Assembly (NCBI RefSeq): GCF_000092405.1 | Contig: NC_014220.1 | Coordinates: 1,240,001 to 1,304,000, forward strand | Direction: 5' to 3' | Length of the DNA: 64,000 nucleotides | Origin: Syntrophothermus lipocalidus DSM 12680 | GTDB lineage: Bacteria; Bacillota; Syntrophomonadia; Syntrophomonadales; Syntrophothermaceae | Shown: positions 8,792 through 16,815 of the stretch, in pieces | How positions within the stretch are numbered: position 1 is the stretch's first letter | Layout: each line of letters begins with the position of its first letter | The notes under the pieces: generated by a model | What the model was told of the DNA's origin: nothing | What the model saw: the letters and a program-made list of their open reading frames with translations, nothing else | Databases searched by the model: none | Made by a program: the position numbers and the translations under genes

Positions 8792-9333
8792 TCGGCAGAT
8801 ACCCCCCGCGGTAGCAACATGATACGACTAGGTGGCCAGTAGATCATGAAAGCCTTTCCCATAAGATGATCCTCCCTCAGCCAAGCATTCCATCGGTGAC
8901 TGTCAAAGCTGCTGTTTCTGTTGTCTCCCATAACAAAAAGGCACCCTTCCGGAACAACCACCGGTCCATAATCGTACATCGGCGGTTCAGCCAGGTAAGG
9001 TTCTTTCAACGCCACTCCGTTAATAAACACCTTTCCATCCCTTACCTCCACGGTTTCCCCGGGAAGCCCTATAACCCGCTTGATAAACGGCCCTTCCTGC
9101 CCTAGTTCCTCTGGGGGCGTAAAAACCACTATATCCCCCCTGACCGGTTTTTTGAAGTGGTATATAAACTTGTTGAGCAACACCTTGTCCCCAATCTGCA
9201 GAGTAGGTATCATGGATCCGCTGGGTATTTCCCGACCTTCGATAACGAAGGCCCTCAGAACCATGGCCAACAAAAACGAAATTATAATTATGCTGACGAA
9301 TTCCCTAACAATGCCCCGCAATTCTCTCCCCAT
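8788..9333 (-). CDS. lepB: Signal peptidase I
   Basis: 181 residues. One N-terminal membrane helix (FVSIIIISFLLAMVLRAF) precedes the catalytic serine in the SGSM motif (Ser40); the catalytic lysine is in the FIKRVIGLPG motif and the C-terminal box is GDNRNSSFDSH. This is the prokaryotic Ser/Lys type, unlike the ER-type enzyme at 53846-55024. It removes Sec signal peptides outside the membrane. ATG 9333 follows ACAGGAGGAAG. It lies between the YpmA-like gene and surE in one transcript. Confidence 0.95.
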   Translation of the reverse strand: MGRELRGIVREFVSIIIISFLLAMVLRAFVIEGREIPSGSMIPTLQIGDKVLLNKFIYHFKKPVRGDIVVFTPPEELGQEGPFIKRVIGLPGETVEVRDGKVFINGVALKEPYLAEPPMYDYGPVVVPEGCLFVMGDNRNSSFDSHRWNAWLREDHLMGKAFMIYWPPSRIMLLPRGVSAE

Positions 9334-9350
9334 GAAATCTTCCTCCTGTT

Positions 9351-9536
9351 CTATATTTCGTAGATGTTGATAGTCATCTCTTGCCCGTCGCGGTCTTTGG
9401 TGAGGCCGAAAAGCACTTTCCTGTCTTTTAAGTGCTTGTTGAGAAAATCTACGACCTTAACTAGTTCATCGTTGGCCCGGAAAGTCTTGCGGGCTATAAG
9501 TTGGAGACCGTTTTGCTCCCCTTGATTATTATTCAC
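9351..9536 (-). CDS. YpmA-like DUF4264 protein
   Basis: 61 residues from GTG 9536, which has GCAGGAGG 8 bases upstream; the longer reading frame from GTG 9557 lacks a ribosome site. The core (ELVKVVDFLNKHLKDRKVLF, then GLTKDRD and MTINIYEI) matches the small Bacillus YpmA/DUF4264 family, whose function is unknown. It lies between folE and lepB on the same strand. Confidence 0.7.
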   Translation of the reverse strand: MNNNQGEQNGLQLIARKTFRANDELVKVVDFLNKHLKDRKVLFGLTKDRDGQEMTINIYEI

Positions 9537-9564
9537 TTCCCAATCCTCCTGCTCCACAATGGCG

Positions 9565-10131
9565 TTACCTAATCGGCCCCTTGATCAAAGCAAAAGCCTC
9601 GGCTCTGGAGGCCGGGTTAGTCTCGAATATCCCGCGTACCGCGGATGTGACCGTCATAGAACCGGGTTTGTTGACTCCTCGCATGGTCATGCACATGTGT
9701 TCGGCCTCGATTACGACCGCTACTCCCCATGGCTGTAATCTCTCCATGATGGAATCGGCAATCTGGCTGGTTAACCTCTCTTGCAGCTGGGGTCTTTTGG
9801 CAAAACCTTCTACCACCCTCACCAGCTTGCTTAGCCCGGTAATGCGGCCCTTCCGGGGTATATAAGCCACGTGAGCCTTGCCGTAAAAAGGCAATAGATG
9901 GTGCTCACACATAGAATACAAAGGGATGTCTTTGATAAGAACCAACTCATCATGGTGTTCCGTGAACAGCACCTGCAAATGTTTGCTCGGGTCCTCCTCA
10001 ATCCCGCTGAAAAGCTCAGCATACATACGAGCTACCCGCCGGGGAGTATCGCGCAACCCCTCTCGATCCTTGTCCTCCCCTATGGCTTCGATGATCATTC
10101 GAACTGCCTTTTCAATTTTTTCGATGTCCAT
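9565..10131 (-). CDS. folE: GTP cyclohydrolase I
   Basis: 188 residues with the zinc and substrate motifs of type I GTP cyclohydrolase: [10 protein letters not shown] (Cys and His ligands), [20 protein letters not shown] and the MCMTMRGV Cys motif. It converts GTP to dihydroneopterin triphosphate, the entry to folate and to the queuosine precursor preQ0. Placement after queE in a que operon suggests that it supplies the preQ0 route here. ATG 10131 follows GAAGGAAGATG. Confidence 0.95.
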   Translation of the reverse strand: MDIEKIEKAVRMIIEAIGEDKDREGLRDTPRRVARMYAELFSGIEEDPSKHLQVLFTEHHDELVLIKDIPLYSMCEHHLLPFYGKAHVAYIPRKGRITGLSKLVRVVEGFAKRPQLQERLTSQIADSIMERLQPWGVAVVIEAEHMCMTMRGVNKPGSMTVTSAVRGIFETNPASRAEAFALIKGPIR

Positions 10132-10162
10132 GACTCATCTTCCTTCCCAAACGCTGCTTCAA

Positions 10163-10894
10163 TCAGGTAACCCTTAAATACTTATGTATTTGAGGAATAA
10201 CCCTCACGTCCTCTAGGTGCTTTAAAGCATCGAGCTGCAGGTCAAACAACTTCTCAGCTTGTACAGCTACCTGGCTGGTGACCAAGCTGACTGGCTGCAA
10301 GACCAAAGGTATAGTGGCGTCAACTCCGGCAATTATCCGGGCAACTTCTCCTATCTCCCAAGGTTCGGTTGAAGGAGTCACTACAACCTTGACGTAAACC
10401 GGGCGGCAAGCAGCAAGCTCCAAGAAACGCTTGTGAACCGGGAACAGATCGATGCCAATCGCACTGGGCAATTTGAAATCCATACTTATGACAGCGGTGA
10501 ATTCAAGGATATCGACCAGGTTTTCGACCAGGGTGCCATTTGTTTCCAGTAGCATCCTGTAACCCTTGCTCACCAATATAGGAGCTAACCTTTTTAAATA
10601 ATCGGCCCAAAGCAAGGGTTCTCCCCCGGTGAGACTAACCCACCGGGTATCAAAGTTCGCAGTAGCCTTCACAACATCAGAAATTGAAAGAGGATTGGCA
10701 TACTCACGAAAATCGTTTTTCGAGCCCGGCTTCAAAAAAATCTTGCAAGATGGGGTTTTAGATAAGCTCCCCACAGTATCACAATACGGACATCTAAGAT
10801 TACACCCGCAAAACCTTAAAAATATCTGCCTGCTTCCGGCCAGGGTGCCTTCTCCCTGTATGCTCTCCGTAATCTCTGACAAATAGGCTTTCAC
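10163..10894 (-). CDS. queE: 7-carboxy-7-deazaguanine synthase (radical SAM)
   Basis: 243 residues. The N-terminus (ITESIQGEGTLAG) and the CGCNLRCPYCD motif give the CxxxCxxC ligands of the radical SAM 4Fe-4S cluster, followed by SLTGGEPLLW. QueE rearranges 6-carboxytetrahydropterin into 7-carboxy-7-deazaguanine. GTG 10894 overlaps the stop of the DUF366 gene (CTGTGA), with AGAGGAG upstream. The insertion after the cluster (about residues 45-70) is longer than in short QueE forms. Confidence 0.93.
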   Translation of the reverse strand: MKAYLSEITESIQGEGTLAGSRQIFLRFCGCNLRCPYCDTVGSLSKTPSCKIFLKPGSKNDFREYANPLSISDVVKATANFDTRWVSLTGGEPLLWADYLKRLAPILVSKGYRMLLETNGTLVENLVDILEFTAVISMDFKLPSAIGIDLFPVHKRFLELAACRPVYVKVVVTPSTEPWEIGEVARIIAGVDATIPLVLQPVSLVTSQVAVQAEKLFDLQLDALKHLEDVRVIPQIHKYLRVT

Positions 10895-11451
10895 AGCCCG
10901 ACTCCTCTCACTTTACATCTTGCAAGATAAATCCCCATCATCTCTTCCCTAAACCGGCTCATCACGTCTTGGGCCATCTGCCTAGCATCTATTATACCAA
11001 GATCTTTCAAGCCCACGGTTTTAACCGGGGTACCCTCGGTATCAATGTTTAGGCCGACATGAATGAGAGTGGAAGCCAGCGAGACAGTAGCGATTGAAAC
11101 CGACAACTTGCCTTCCCCCACAAAAAGATCATCGCCTCGCCGTATCACCCTTGACGTAAGCCTCTCTTCCAACCACTCTTTGATTATAGTTATCAGCATT
11201 CTCTGCCGCAAAACCGCTCTTTCCAGATCCGTATCAAATTTTTCGACGATGAAATGCAGCATAAGAGGACTGTATATCCACTGGCCCGACTTCACATCGA
11301 CCAGATCCACCATATGCGACAACTCCACCCGGCACTCCCCAGTAAAGCTCACAACAGCATCGCCCAGAATAGAGAAATTCCGATAAATCCAGTGTGGTGA
11401 CAACTGGCTCCCATCGTATTTAATCCTCTCTTCGATAAACCTCGTCTCCAT
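10891..11451 (-). CDS. DUF366 family protein in the preQ0 operon
   Basis: 186 residues matching the DUF366 family (IKYDGSQLSPHWIYRNF near the start, then LSHMVDLVDV). Function is not established. Tight coupling to queE (4-base overlap) and position between queC and queE suggest a part in 7-deazaguanine metabolism; conserved His and Asp residues would suit an enzyme. ATG 11451 has GGGGAGG upstream. A repeat-rich 258-bp stretch separates it from queC. Confidence 0.75.
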   Translation of the reverse strand: METRFIEERIKYDGSQLSPHWIYRNFSILGDAVVSFTGECRVELSHMVDLVDVKSGQWIYSPLMLHFIVEKFDTDLERAVLRQRMLITIIKEWLEERLTSRVIRRGDDLFVGEGKLSVSIATVSLASTLIHVGLNIDTEGTPVKTVGLKDLGIIDARQMAQDVMSRFREEMMGIYLARCKVRGVGL

Positions 11452-11461
11452 TTTCCTCCCC

Positions 11462-11645
11462 GCTTTCTCCTTGTAGCCACAGATTCACACTGATGTTCAC
11501 AGATAAACACTGACATACAGAAAACGAGATAAAAATGAACATAATGTAGCTTCTTCACCTGAAGACGCTGTAACGCATTTCTCAGTATTAAAATCAGCCA
11601 AAATCAGCGTTAATCAGCGTCTAAAAACTAATCTGTGCTAATCAG
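11462..11645. repeat. Stretch of imperfect CACAGATT/AATCAGCG-type repeats
   Basis: Repeated variants of CACAGATT..CACTGAT and their complements (for example AGCCACAGATTCACACTGATG, then AAATCAGCCAAAATCAGCG and TTAATCAGCG) fill most of the gap between DUF366 and queC. Similar words recur at about 23440-23485 and beside both hairpin elements. Nothing here looks coding. Confidence 0.6.
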
Positions 11646-11733
11646 CCCGGCACTCAGCTGGCCGAAATTGTGCAACGTGCCAGCTTCTCTTGATAACAAT
11701 ATTCATCTATCAAGGCTTGAGCTGAGTGCCGGG
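11646..11733. repeat. Hairpin repeat element, copy B
   Basis: Second copy of the element at 4181-4267: the same perfect 14-bp inverted ends (CCCGGCACTCAGCT at 11646, AGCTGAGTGCCGGG at 11720) and the same right flank to 11753. The right end forms the last codons and stop of queC. Confidence 0.8.
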
Positions 11734-12363
11734 TCTGTGTTCATCTGTGGCTCTTAAATCGAGATTCTCCCTAGCCTTAGCCAGCAAGCGGCACGAAGCA
11801 CAAACCCCGCAAGGACTTGGCCCGTCCTCGTAACAACTCCAGGTGTAATGGAGGGGTATGCCGAGACGGATGGCTTCTCTTAACATCTCGGTCTTGTCCA
11901 TTTCCATGGTATAAGAGATGACCCGAACCTGATTGCGGGTCGAGTAAGAAAGGCTACGATTGACCGCAGACACGAAATCCGGGCTGTTGTCGGGAAAATC
12001 AACCGCTTCCTCACGGTTAAAACCGACCAGTACGGCTTCGGCTCCCATTTCCTCCGCATAGCAGGCGGCGATATTGATAAAAAGGCCGTTGCGGTTGGGA
12101 ACCCATACTTCACGGCTGCTCCTCGTGGACCTTTCCGCTCGGGTCAGCCCGGAAGCAAAAGTTCGCAAGAATCCCGCTTCGACCACCCTGTGGGGTATGT
12201 TGTAGAAAGCCGCTATACGACCGGCAGATTCGACCTCCCGAGTCCTCGCTTTTTGCCCGTAATCCACGGTCAGTGCTAAAATAACCTCCATATCCCTTAA
12301 AGCCAAAACCGTACACAAGGTAGAATCTAAACCGCCAGAAAGAAGAGTAATTGCCTTCATCAT
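11710..12363 (-). CDS. queC: 7-cyano-7-deazaguanine synthase, C-terminus encoded by a repeat element
   Basis: 217 residues from ATG 12363 (CAGGAGGG upstream; ATGATG overlaps the queD stop). The ATP-PPase motif LLSGGLDST and the zinc motif with CYEDGPSPCGVCASCRLLAK are intact. QueC makes preQ0 from 7-carboxy-7-deazaguanine, ammonia and ATP. After LAKARENLDLR the final 14 residues (ATDEHRPGTQLKP and stop) come from the repeat copy B and its flank. The usual C-terminal helix sequence after the Cys motif is therefore replaced, but all catalytic parts precede it, so the enzyme may still work. Confidence 0.92.
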   Translation of the reverse strand: MMKAITLLSGGLDSTLCTVLALRDMEVILALTVDYGQKARTREVESAGRIAAFYNIPHRVVEAGFLRTFASGLTRAERSTRSSREVWVPNRNGLFINIAACYAEEMGAEAVLVGFNREEAVDFPDNSPDFVSAVNRSLSYSTRNQVRVISYTMEMDKTEMLREAIRLGIPLHYTWSCYEDGPSPCGVCASCRLLAKARENLDLRATDEHRPGTQLKP

Positions 12364-12737
12364 TGTCCATCCCTCCTGAAAGTGGCCCACGCTCGCGGAG
12401 ACTCGCGCACGGTTACCTTTTCAAGAATTACTCCCGGAGCCTCTAACCGAGCCTCGATGTCCTCGAATATCTTCTTTGCCAAATTTTCGGCGGTGGGAGT
12501 GACCCGGTCAAAAGGGGGCACATCGTTTAACAATGAATGATCATAGCCGGCCACGACCAGATTAACAAGTTGTTTCAGTTTTCGAAAATCTATGAGCATC
12601 CCCTGCGGATCGAGATCGTTGCCCCTCACGGTAACCTCAATCTGCCAAGTGTGGCCGTGAACCCGGGCACATTCACCTTCGTAATCTCGCAACTGATGGG
12701 CTGCGGCGATCTCCACCTGTACTGTAACCTGATACAT
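12360..12737 (-). CDS. queD: 6-carboxytetrahydropterin synthase QueD
   Basis: 125 residues from ATG 12737, which has GGTGGAGGG upstream; an in-frame GTG at 12749 overlaps that site and is less likely. The zinc His ligands are present in FEIAAAHQL-like AAHQLRDYEGECARVHGHTW. QueD converts dihydroneopterin triphosphate to 6-carboxytetrahydropterin, linking FolE to QueE. First gene of the que operon, overlapping queC by 4 bases. No preQ1 riboswitch is recognisable upstream. Confidence 0.93.
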   Translation of the reverse strand: MYQVTVQVEIAAAHQLRDYEGECARVHGHTWQIEVTVRGNDLDPQGMLIDFRKLKQLVNLVVAGYDHSLLNDVPPFDRVTPTAENLAKKIFEDIEARLEAPGVILEKVTVRESPRAWATFRRDGQ

Positions 12738-12842
12738 GGTACCCTCCACCCTTAAGATGTTTAAATTCTATCATGTATCCCATACCAAACTCCAATAATA
12801 TCGTACCAAATTTAACCCGCGCCTACTTATGAAAAGGCCGTA

Positions 12843-13286
12843 TCACTTGTTAATCAAAACACGAGCGGCAACTGCCATAAGCGCCACGCCTATGATGTCC
12901 GTGTAAGCGAAAGGGGATTTTTTGACCCCCATCAAGCCTAAGTGGTCGATGAGGACTGCAGTCAGTGTCTGAGCAACAACGATTGCGGTAGTAGCGTTTG
13001 CTACCCCGACTTGCGGAATGCTGCGGGCCACGGCGTAGATTATAACGACATTCAGTAGTCCACCCATGTATACGTACCAAGGGGCTTGTCCCGCTTTAAC
13101 TAAACCGCCGAATCCTATGCCTCCCAGTAATATTACGGCTAAGACGGCTACAGTTCCAATAACGTGAACGATGAACGTAGACTCCCAAAGTCCCACTACC
13201 TTACCCAAGGCAGCGTTCATGGTACCCTGCACGGCCATCGCTGCTCCAGCCAATAAGGCTACTGCCATATACAACCACTTAATCAC
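12843..13286 (-). CDS. YdcZ/DUF606-type DMT family membrane protein
   Basis: 147 residues with five or so hydrophobic helices, starting MIKWLYMAVALLAGAAMAVQ, with the QGTMNAALGK motif typical of the YdcZ (DUF606) half-size drug/metabolite transporter group. Substrate unknown. Such proteins are thought to act as dimers. GTG 13286 follows AAAGGGAACGG. It stands between the que operon and the ZIP transporter gene. Confidence 0.85.
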   Translation of the reverse strand: MIKWLYMAVALLAGAAMAVQGTMNAALGKVVGLWESTFIVHVIGTVAVLAVILLGGIGFGGLVKAGQAPWYVYMGGLLNVVIIYAVARSIPQVGVANATTAIVVAQTLTAVLIDHLGLMGVKKSPFAYTDIIGVALMAVAARVLINK

Positions 13287-13362
13287 GTCGAGCCGTTCCC
13301 TTTCTTTTGCCTAATCGACTTAGGTTTTAAAAGTTTCACTTCCTAGTCTTTCACTGGAGGTA

Positions 13363-14070
13363 TCAGATATACGTAACAACCACAATCATTCCGACTCCCA
13401 GCCAAAAACCTAAATGGCTGGCTCTGGTTCGCAAACGTAAAGCACCGGGAATAAGATGATAAAAGACTAGGTACAACATAGCCCCAGCCGCAACTCCCAG
13501 CAAAAACGGAAGGAAAGCGGGAAAAAAGGCAATAGCGGCTTGCCCAGCGATGGTCCCCAAAGGTGTTATGGTGGCTACCAGCAATACCTGTAAAAGAACC
13601 CTGACCCGGCTTACCCCTCCATTAAGTAAGGGAACTGCCATTGCCATGCCCTCTGGGATGTTGTGGATTCCCACGCCCATAGCTATAGCCATTCCCGTTC
13701 TAACTTTAAGCCTTGTACCCAGAGCAATGGCTATTCCTTCGGGAAAATCGTGTAAGGCGATACCTAACATGACCAGGTATCCCAATGCTGCCCAGTTCGA
13801 CGACGATGCCTCACCCTGAAACAACGTATCGGCCCAGGCAAGGGAGAATCCTCCCGATGCCAGCCCCAGTAGCCCTTCCCGCCACGTGCCCCCTACTAGT
13901 ATTGAAGGCACGAGATCTAAGGCAACTACCGCCAACATCACCCCCGCGGCCAAACCCAAAAAGAAAGCAACTCCGCGGTCGCCCCACTCCTTTCGTACTA
14001 ATACCAGGATCGTCCCCAGCAGGGTGCCGGCGCCTGCCGCTACGCTCCATACCAGACAATTCGAATTCAC
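13363..14070 (-). CDS. ZIP family divalent metal transporter
   Basis: 235 residues, about seven to eight membrane helices. The two ZIP metal-site motifs, HDFPEGIAIALG and HNIPEGMAMAVP, are intact, so it should import zinc or a related divalent cation. GTG 14070 has AGGGG upstream. It ends 76 bp before the YdcZ gene start on the same strand; functional linkage is not evident. Confidence 0.93.
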   Translation of the reverse strand: MNSNCLVWSVAAGAGTLLGTILVLVRKEWGDRGVAFFLGLAAGVMLAVVALDLVPSILVGGTWREGLLGLASGGFSLAWADTLFQGEASSSNWAALGYLVMLGIALHDFPEGIAIALGTRLKVRTGMAIAMGVGIHNIPEGMAMAVPLLNGGVSRVRVLLQVLLVATITPLGTIAGQAAIAFFPAFLPFLLGVAAGAMLYLVFYHLIPGALRLRTRASHLGFWLGVGMIVVVTYI

Positions 14071-14201
14071 ACACCGAACCCCTGTCGTTTTCTTAATATC
14101 TATGGCTAAGAATAACGATTTAGTCCAGGTAAACCGGAACCGGTGCCACCAAAAGTGGTTGAATTACTTCCAAAAGAGCTGGCAAGTCTTCCCCGCTGTT
14201 T

Positions 14202-14207
14202 TATAAT
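14202..14207 (+). promoter_or_regulatory. Possible -10 box giving a long leader for the gene at 14521
   Basis: TATAAT at 14202-14207 with CTGGCA 17 bp upstream (14179-14184) as a moderate -35. Transcription from here would give a leader of about 300 nt containing the structured region at 14284-14374. Confidence 0.4.
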
Positions 14208-14283
14208 GAAAGTGAATAGAATCAAACTATCTTCATCCTGTTAAAGAGAGCTGGCGTAGCTAAAGTGGCACGCCACATGGAGC

Positions 14284-14374
14284 AATGTTGGGAAGGGAGG
14301 CGATGTTTGTGACGGGTATACGGGCCCGCCCCTAGAGGGAGAAATAGTTCCCGGCAACATTCGAAACACGAATG
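14284..14374 (+). ncRNA. Candidate structured leader RNA with alternative pairings
   Basis: AATGTTG (14284-14290) plus GGAA can pair with TTCC and CAACATT (14348-14361), closing a G+C-rich interior (GACGGGTATACGGGCCCGCCC). The 3' strand of that stem overlaps the perfect hairpin CATTCG-AAACA-CGAATG (14358-14374), so the two structures are mutually exclusive, as in riboswitch expression platforms. It matches no riboswitch class that I recognise. The rest of 14071-14520 shows no gene. Confidence 0.35.
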
Positions 14375-14520
14375 AAGACTGTTTTCCACTTGTCTATTAG
14401 CTCAACCACGCAGCTTTTATCCAGCGCACATCTTTCGATTCCTTTAACATTCTAGTTATTATTTCCTTTGGCATCCATGGCTTCATTTAAAACAGAAATA
14501 AGTTTAGGAGGTTCTTGTTT

Positions 14521-14910
14521 ATGGCGAGGGAGGGAAAAAACATGAAGTATTGGGAAACCGACTTTTATTCAGGGATCATGATGAGTTGCTACCTCAACCC
14601 CAGTTATCATCCTGGATGTCTGGGGTGCACTGACCGTCAGGATTGTTACGGTCCTGAGAACTATGAGAGGTTTAAACAGAAGGCATTAGCCCTTAGCAGG
14701 TTCTTGGGCGATATGGATGATATCCCGCCAGAAAACGCAGCACGTCTGGCCTGGATATTGAGAGCAAAGCACCTCGAAGAAGCTATCCACGAAATACTGT
14801 CAAGTAAGGCTTGTCTGGATGGAAAACTTAGCTCCATAATCAAGCTGGTTACGCAATATGAAGAAAGAAATGGAGTCGATAAACACGGACCAGTTAGACT
14901 CCCGGCCTAA
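14521..14910 (+). CDS. Hypothetical protein with Cys motif
   Basis: 129 residues from ATG 14521 (GGAGG 9 bases upstream); an ATG at 14542 with its own GAGGGAGGG site is an alternative. No family recognised. An N-terminal cysteine cluster, CYLNPSYHPGCLGCTDRQDC, could bind a metal or cluster; the rest is predicted helical (FKQKALALSRFLGDMDD). It follows a long, possibly structured leader and ends before a clear terminator, so it is a single-gene transcript. Confidence 0.7.
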   Translation: MAREGKNMKYWETDFYSGIMMSCYLNPSYHPGCLGCTDRQDCYGPENYERFKQKALALSRFLGDMDDIPPENAARLAWILRAKHLEEAIHEILSSKACLDGKLSSIIKLVTQYEERNGVDKHGPVRLPA

Positions 14911-14948
14911 GAAGCTTATCGTTCCCAAATCGTTGTCGTTAACGTTTG

Positions 14949-14976
14949 CTAACCCTGGACCTGAATCCAGGGTTAG
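14949..14976 (+). terminator. Intrinsic terminator after the hypothetical gene
   Basis: Perfect 11-bp stem CTAACCCTGGA / TCCAGGGTTAG with a 6-nt loop, followed by TTGCTTTCTTGTTCT. Confidence 0.75.
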
Positions 14977-15062
14977 TTGCTTTCTTGTTCTAGTAAACGT
15001 ATTATAGTAGAAACAAGATAGCAATTTGGCAAGCGACAAGGCGCTAAGGAGGGTAATCCGGA

Positions 15063-15422
15063 ATGGACATTATAATGTATGTAGCGCTGGGACTTGTAGC
15101 AGGGGTACTCAGTGGCTTGCTCGGCATAGCTGGCGGTATAGTAATTATTCCTTCGCTGGTTTTTCTTTTTGGTTTCTCCCAACAACAAGCGCAGGGCACT
15201 ACCCTCGCCCTTATGGTGCCACCAATCGGTATCCTCGCAGCCTGGACTTATTATCAAAAAGGATTTGTGGACTTGAAGGCTGCCGGTCTGATCTGTCTTG
15301 GGGTGTTCGTAGGCGGACTTTTCGGAGCCAGAATAGCAACCGCCCTGCCCGCTTCTGCCTTACAAAAGGTATTCGGAGTACTTGTGTTGCTGGTAGGGAT
15401 AAAGATGATCTTGAATCGGTAG
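15063..15422 (+). CDS. Half-size TauE/SafE family transporter
   Basis: 119 residues, four hydrophobic helices, with LGLVAGVLSGLLGIAGGIVI, the TauE/SafE (DUF81) motif, once only. Full-length members (~250 residues) carry two such halves, so this one probably works as a dimer. Family members export sulfite, sulfoacetate or similar anions. AAGGAGGG precedes ATG 15063. Convergent with the CopZ-like gene. Confidence 0.85.
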   Translation: MDIIMYVALGLVAGVLSGLLGIAGGIVIIPSLVFLFGFSQQQAQGTTLALMVPPIGILAAWTYYQKGFVDLKAAGLICLGVFVGGLFGARIATALPASALQKVFGVLVLLVGIKMILNR

Positions 15423-15449
15423 TTCGCGGGGTTGCGTCTAACCCATGTT

Positions 15450-15659
15450 TTAACCCTCGACTTCGTAACCGATTTCTTCGATCTCCTCCCGTATCTCCTC
15501 TAAGTCAACAACAGCGTCGTCAAAGGTGACGGATACTTCACCTTTTTGCAGGTGAACCTCTGCCTCCTTTACGCCTGACATTTGCATCAAGGCCTGCTCG
15601 ACGTTGGCCTTGCAGTGCATACAGGTCATTCCCCTAACCTTAAGCACCATGCTCTTCAT
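15450..15659 (-). CDS. Heavy-metal-associated domain protein (CopZ-like)
   Basis: 69 residues from ATG 15659 (AAAGGAGG upstream; the longer frame to 15767 has no good start). A single HMA domain with the copper-binding GMTCMHC motif at residues ~9-15 and the usual beta-alpha-beta-beta-alpha-beta length. Such proteins deliver Cu(I) to P-type ATPases or repressors, none of which is adjacent. Confidence 0.88.
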   Translation of the reverse strand: MKSMVLKVRGMTCMHCKANVEQALMQMSGVKEAEVHLQKGEVSVTFDDAVVDLEEIREEIEEIGYEVEG

Positions 15660-15819
15660 GTGGTCTTTCCTCCTTTCACAAATGCTGTCTCCCTCGACAT
15701 TTACCACTTTTACTGTGGCCTTTTGGCAGGCTTTGTATTCGCTCATTGAATACAGGTCCCAATTCACCTATAATCATATGTGTAAAAAAGCCTCAAAATA
15801 CTTAGGAGTGGAAACAGCC

Positions 15820-16035
15820 ATGAAACTGAAATTAGGGTATTTGTTGATTTTGTTAGGAACGGTACTAGTATTCATCAGCCATAAGATATTGAAGAGAAAT
15901 GTCAAGACAAAAAAGGATGACGATATAGTTGCCCATTATTTGGAGATGGCTTACAATCTGCCCGAGTTTCTTTACTTGGCTGTAGCTGGAATCATTTCCT
16001 TTCTCGTCGGCACGGTAATGCTGGTCCTGGCTTGA
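15820..16035 (+). CDS. Small two-helix membrane protein, unknown function
   Basis: 71 residues from ATG 15820 (TAGGAGTGG upstream). Two hydrophobic segments (LGYLLILLGTVLVFISH and LYLAVAGIISFLVGTVMLV) flank a basic/acidic linker (KRNVKTKKDDD). No family recognised. It stands alone between two minus-strand genes. Confidence 0.6.
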   Translation: MKLKLGYLLILLGTVLVFISHKILKRNVKTKKDDDIVAHYLEMAYNLPEFLYLAVAGIISFLVGTVMLVLA

Positions 16036-16049
16036 GCCTGACTGGTTTC

Positions 16050-16805
16050 CTATCCTTCTTTTCCCAAGAAATAAACTGCTCCGGCTCCCATGATGACCGC
16101 CATTCCCAAGAGAACACCTATGCTGAGGCTGGGATGAAACAAACCGTAACCGTTGATCGCCAGTCTCATCACGTCAACTCCGTAACTCACCGGGTTCCAG
16201 CGAGCGGCGACTTCTATCCATTTTGGAACGCCCTGCAGGGGAAACACAGCCCCGCTTAACAGAAACATAGGCATCACCACAAAGTTCATAACCAGCGAGT
16301 AGCTGTGAAACGTGCTGATCTTGACTCCAAACAGTACCCCAGCCGACGAAAGAGATAAAGCTAGCAGCAACATGGCGAGAAGTCCTTTGACAAAAAGCAC
16401 AGGGGTTAAACCTAATCCGATGAGCGGAGCCGATACGAGTATAAGAATTCCCTGCAGGATAGCGGTTGTGCTACCAGCCAGAATCTTACCCGTGGCGATG
16501 GCAGTACGGGACACTGGGGAAATAAGGATCTCCTTGAAAAAGCCGAACTCCCGGTCCCAGACCACTCCAAGTCCCGAGTTCACCGAAGCAAAGAGCACGG
16601 TCATGCTGACTATTCCCGGAAAAACATACCGCAAGTAGTCAAAACCGAGATTCCGAAAAGAGCTGCCGAGGCCAACCCCCATAATAAACAACCACATTAG
16701 CGGCTGGGCAATCGAAGTGATTATTCTGAGCTTTTCTCTCCAGAACTTTTTCACTTCACGCAACCATATGACGTACACAGCTACAAGGTCTGGCTTTAAC
16801 CCCAT
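16050..16805 (-). CDS. ABC-2 type transporter permease
   Basis: 251 residues with six hydrophobic helices; the ABC-2 family signature region is near PVSRTAIATGKILAGSTTAILQG. Paired with the upstream ATPase gene (10-bp gap) as a DrrAB-type exporter of drugs, lipids or polysaccharides; substrate unknown. ATG 16805 follows AAAGGATG. Confidence 0.9.
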   Translation of the reverse strand: MGLKPDLVAVYVIWLREVKKFWREKLRIITSIAQPLMWLFIMGVGLGSSFRNLGFDYLRYVFPGIVSMTVLFASVNSGLGVVWDREFGFFKEILISPVSRTAIATGKILAGSTTAILQGILILVSAPLIGLGLTPVLFVKGLLAMLLLALSLSSAGVLFGVKISTFHSYSLVMNFVVMPMFLLSGAVFPLQGVPKWIEVAARWNPVSYGVDVMRLAINGYGLFHPSLSIGVLLGMAVIMGAGAVYFLGKEG

Positions 16806-16815
16806 GTTCGAGTCA

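Noticed and set aside
14270-14285. Sigma-54 site TGGCACG near 14259
   Set aside because: TGGCACG is followed by CCACATGG and lacks the -12 TTGC at the right distance.
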